A stretch of DNA of 64,000 nucleotides from NCBI GenBank assembly GCA_013375455.1, contig JABXJT010000023.1, positions 1-64,000 on the forward strand. The letters run 5' to 3'. The notes beneath the pieces were generated by a model. The model searched no databases. It had not been told where the DNA came from and saw only the letters and a program-made list of their open reading frames with translations. The stretch comes from Candidatus Helarchaeota archaeon (GTDB lineage: Archaea > Asgardarchaeota > Lokiarchaeia > Helarchaeales > HEL-GB-A). Each line of letters starts with the position of its first letter. The stretch's first letter is position 1. The translations under genes and the position numbers were made by a program. Shown one piece after another: positions 61,166 through 64,000 of this stretch.

Positions 61166-63508
61166 CTATTCATTTAACATTTGAACGTAATCCTCTATTT
61201 CTTTAACAAATTTTTCACTTTCTAGATACGAAATAAACAGTATTTTAAGTCGTTTCTCCTCCATACCTCTTGCTTTTAGTAATTCCTTGAGTAAATCTAT
61301 CCGTTTTTCAAGGTCATAGTTCCCACCTATATATTGGCAATTTTCTGGATAACAAGCTCCAAGGACAATTCCATCAAACCCCTTTTCAATCGCGTATAAT
61401 AAGAATCGTGGATCAATTCGCCCACTACAAGGTACACGAATTATTGAAATGTTTGGGGGAAAAGTTTTTCCTGTTAATCCTACTTGATCCGCCGCTGGAT
61501 AAGCACATCCATTACACATTATTCCAAGGATTTTTGGCCCTTCCGGTGGTTGATATTCGGAAAGTATATCGATAGAACGATAAATAGATTCAGAGGGGAA
61601 AAGTAGAAGGTCTCGTGCACCTGTTGGACAGGCAGCAACACAGTTTCCACAGCCTCTACATAAAGTTGGATCTACAACGCTTATCTTCTTTTCAGGATCA
61701 ATTGAACATGCATGGAAGAAGCATGTTTTTACACAAATCCCCTCTCCACCACATATGGATTCGTCAACATCTGAGATTGTTACAAATTGTGTAATTTCAT
61801 TCCCACTAAGTATTCGGGATATTCCAGCTGCTGCAGCATATCCATCCACGATTGCTTCATTGATCGTGCGAGGGCCTATACAACTCCCTGCTAAATATTT
61901 TCCTACATCATATGTACTAACAGGTTCAAGCATCATATCAGATTCTTTAAAAAAACCTTCTGGTGTTTTTGCAAGCCCTAGTAATTCCCGAATCTTGTCA
62001 GTATCCTTATTGGGTATCATAGGAGTTGCTAGGACAATCATATCAAAAGGAATCATCAATTTGCCTCCCGCAACTGTTATTGTTAAATTTATCTCATCAC
62101 TTTCTAATTTATATTTTTCAGGTTTTTTATGGAAATGTTCTGGAATTGCCCTAATCCATTCTACGTTTTTGAAATTTTCTGTTTCTTTTATATATTCTTC
62201 ACCCATTTTGCCTATAGCATAAATATCTCGATAGAAGATGTAAATTTTGGTGTCAGGCAATTTCTCTACAGTTTGTTTAACAGCAGTTGCAGTGGCCATA
62301 CAACAATAGCGGGAGCAATACGGAATTTTTCCTGTTTGTCTGGAGCCAACACATAAGATAAATGCAATACTTTCTGGAGGTTCTTTATTTGAGGGTTTCA
62401 AAATTTTTCCATTAAAAGGTCCATTTGAAACCAACATTCTTTCATATTCTTCAAGGGATAAGATGTCTTTCGACATTCCATAACCATATTCATTAGGTTG
62501 GTACATATTATATCCAATTGCAGTAATAATTCCTCCTACATTAATATCAAATTCCTTTTCTTCCTCATTTAAATCAATTGCCTTTAAATCACAAACCTTC
62601 GCACACAATTGTGAACATTCATTGCGACAATATTGGATATCACTTTGGCTTATAAAAGGGAGTCTTGGAAAAGGGTCAAAATTAGGTAAATGAATGACTT
62701 TTTTATCTATTAATTTGTAATTATATTTATCTGGGACATTCGTTTTACAAACGTCTATACATTGACCGCAATTATTACATATCTCTTTTACGAATCGTGG
62801 ATGATGTTTTATCGTTATTATGTAATTTCCAGTTCTTCCCCTTACTTTAACAACTTCCGAGAGGGGAAATATCTCCACATTAGGAGTTCTTGATAATGTA
62901 TTGATTATGGGCGTAAGTGCACAAGCACTACATTCATCGCGTGGAAAAGCCTTGCTGAACCGTAGTTGTGGTCCCCCTATATATGGTTCTTTTTCCACAA
63001 GATATGTATAAAAACCTTGATTCGCAAGAGCTAATGTTGCATGTATCCCACTAATCCCTGCTCCAATAACCAACACAGATTTTAAATTTGGAACACTTTC
63101 AGTTTTAATCGTTTTTGCTGTTCGAAGCTCTTCCAATGCAGCCAAGATAAATGCTTTGGATTTCTCATTAATTTGTTCTTCGCTTTGATTTCGATGCGCC
63201 CAGGCTACTTGTTCCCGGATATTTGCAAATTTAATTAATCCTGGATTAATGTTTAGTTTTTCATAAAAAATCTCCTGAAATGCTTTTTCATAATATTTAG
63301 GTGAACAGCCAATAAATAGTAGTCCATCAATTTCGATATCCTGGGCTGCTTTAATTAAGTCCTCTTGGTCGTGAATGGAACAAGATGCTTCATAAACTCT
63401 TGTAACCTTAACATCAGGTTGTTTTTGACAAAATTCTTTAAGTTTGTCTACATTTAAATGAGAATCAATCTCTCCTCTGCAAGAACATAATATCGTACCA
63501 ATATTCAT
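61166..63508 (-). CDS. hdrA: HdrA-type flavoprotein with C-terminal MvhD-like domain
   Basis: A 780-residue fusion. The N-terminal 130 residues with CSCRGEI and CSIHDQ are the HdrA-specific domain. FAD binding is marked by VIGAGISGIHA (about residues 147-157), followed by CSACALTP, and further iron-sulfur sets: CNNCGQCIDVC, CRNECSQLC..CDL, CSRYCC, CGGEGICVKTC and CRGCGNCVAAC. The last 135 residues (KILGIMCNGCAYPAAD, IRVPCSGRIDPRFLL, LGACYPENCQYIGGN) are the MvhD/FlpD delta subunit, normally separate. The fused protein would take electrons from MvhAG into the bifurcating flavin. HdrB and HdrC are not in the window. Confidence 0.9.
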   Translation of the reverse strand: MNIGTILCSCRGEIDSHLNVDKLKEFCQKQPDVKVTRVYEASCSIHDQEDLIKAAQDIEIDGLLFIGCSPKYYEKAFQEIFYEKLNINPGLIKFANIREQVAWAHRNQSEEQINEKSKAFILAALEELRTAKTIKTESVPNLKSVLVIGAGISGIHATLALANQGFYTYLVEKEPYIGGPQLRFSKAFPRDECSACALTPIINTLSRTPNVEIFPLSEVVKVRGRTGNYIITIKHHPRFVKEICNNCGQCIDVCKTNVPDKYNYKLIDKKVIHLPNFDPFPRLPFISQSDIQYCRNECSQLCAKVCDLKAIDLNEEEKEFDINVGGIITAIGYNMYQPNEYGYGMSKDILSLEEYERMLVSNGPFNGKILKPSNKEPPESIAFILCVGSRQTGKIPYCSRYCCMATATAVKQTVEKLPDTKIYIFYRDIYAIGKMGEEYIKETENFKNVEWIRAIPEHFHKKPEKYKLESDEINLTITVAGGKLMIPFDMIVLATPMIPNKDTDKIRELLGLAKTPEGFFKESDMMLEPVSTYDVGKYLAGSCIGPRTINEAIVDGYAAAAGISRILSGNEITQFVTISDVDESICGGEGICVKTCFFHACSIDPEKKISVVDPTLCRGCGNCVAACPTGARDLLLFPSESIYRSIDILSEYQPPEGPKILGIMCNGCAYPAADQVGLTGKTFPPNISIIRVPCSGRIDPRFLLYAIEKGFDGIVLGACYPENCQYIGGNYDLEKRIDLLKELLKARGMEEKRLKILFISYLESEKFVKEIEDYVQMLNE

Positions 63509-63537
63509 AATTTTCCCTCTCGATCAAAATTTCTAAT

Positions 63538-64000
63538 TCAAGTAAAATTGGATAAGAATGTATTTTTTAACTGTTGTACTATTAATTTTACTTGGGTTTC
63601 ACTGATTTTACTTTTAAGAGAATCCCCAATTGTTGAAATTAAATCTTTTAAATGGTTTATTTTAAAATTTTGTTTCCGCTTACATACTATTTTAATTGAT
63701 GCGTTCATAACATTTTCTCCAATAGAGCCAAATAAACTGATCAAATAAGATTCGATTTCCTCTAAGAGTCTGCTGGGTGATTTGAAATAATACTCTATTA
63801 GTGCGGTATTTATAATTTTATCTAATTTCGATTCAAAATTAATTGATTCTATTTTATCAATTAGGAGATTTTTATCTAATTTTGTGTTAGTGTCAACTTT
63901 GTTAATTATTTCTTCAAAAACTCTTATTATTTTAGTTAAAATTATCTCTCCAAATAGGGGATCTACGTCTTTCGTTACATTAAGAGTAAATATAAATGAA
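63538..64000 (-). CDS. Unrecognised protein, partial at right edge
   Basis: An open frame on the minus strand runs from the window edge to a stop at 63538 with no in-frame stop, giving at least 154 residues without a start. The visible part is helical and charged: DPLFGEIILTKIIRVFEEII, LLEEIESYLISLFGSIGENV, then IKIVCKRKQNFK and a closing helix. I recognise no domain; the alternating strand/helix near the end (NASIKIVCKRK) leaves a longin-like fold possible. It ends 29 bp before hdrA on the same strand and may belong to that operon. Confidence 0.55.
   Translation of the reverse strand, partial: SFIFTLNVTKDVDPLFGEIILTKIIRVFEEIINKVDTNTKLDKNLLIDKIESINFESKLDKIINTALIEYYFKSPSRLLEEIESYLISLFGSIGENVMNASIKIVCKRKQNFKINHLKDLISTIGDSLKSKISETQVKLIVQQLKNTFLSNFT

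Noticed and set aside
1..64000. CRISPR arrays, rRNA and tRNA genes
   Set aside because: No regularly spaced repeats and no GC-rich cloverleaf-like stretches were seen in the gene-free gaps; introns or unusual tRNAs could still be missed by eye.

Overview
The window reads as a chromosome segment of an AT-rich archaeon, most likely an Asgard archaeon of the Lokiarchaeia type. This rests on protein content alone: a longin-type domain fused to a Ras/Arf-like GTPase (57698-58759), a second longin/GTPase-like fusion (24812-25759), a 766-residue coiled coil ending in a roadblock/LC7 domain (25934-28234), a single gelsolin repeat (53762-54082), a Vps29-like phosphoesterase fold (15251-15820), a zinc-finger/winged-helix/longin-like protein (42858-45032), and archaeal metabolic genes (mfnB, archaeal nadM, Mvh-type hydrogenase with HdrA, thiolase with its DUF35 partner). 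I found no rRNA, tRNA or CRISPR array.

Layout. Positions 1-21.9 kb are a surface-polysaccharide island: an ABC-2 type ATPase, radical SAM proteins with B12-binding-like N-termini, glycosyltransferase-like proteins, an FAD mutase-like enzyme, and a nonulosonic (sialic/legionaminic-type) acid set (hydrolysing UDP-GlcNAc 2-epimerase-like, NeuB fused to a TIM barrel, NeuA, and a GDP-mannose-4,6-dehydratase-like SDR). From about 15 to 22 kb the island is visibly rearranged. A Vps29-like/class V aminotransferase block is present twice; one copy has lost the front half of the aminotransferase and carries a second NeuA in its place, read as one 495-residue chimera. The other copy keeps the complete aminotransferase but only a stub of the Vps29-like gene, next to a broken copy of a radical SAM gene. 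Transposase remnants, a glycosyltransferase pseudogene and a 44-bp tandem duplication lie between.

Positions 22-36 kb are housekeeping and Asgard-type genes: SAM hydroxide adenosyltransferase, nadM, ogt, rtcA, then a long minus-strand run (longin-GTPase, coiled-coil-roadblock, IFT52/GldG-like protein, histone-deacetylase-like hydrolase, CooC-like ATPase and two proteins I do not recognise), a third radical SAM protein, an overlapping pair of cysteine-containing V4R-like paralogues and a zinc-ribbon protein. Positions 36-50 kb hold mfnB, a DUF457 membrane protein with a disrupted start, an M29-like peptidase, and sugar/acid catabolism (VOC epimerase-like, enolase-superfamily dehydratase-like, GH2 glycosidase, cyclase, FAH hydrolase, sugar isomerase), with a large zinc/winged-helix/longin-like protein between.

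Positions 50-64 kb carry thiolase plus DUF35, OGG1, the gelsolin repeat, the isopropylmalate/homoaconitate dehydratase pair, FixC/FixX-type flavoprotein and ferredoxin, the longin-Ras GTPase with an apparent AUA start, and at the right edge an hdrA-mvhD fusion with hydrogenase small and large subunits, pointing to hydrogen-linked electron bifurcation. All functions are inferred from sequence read by eye; no database search was run.
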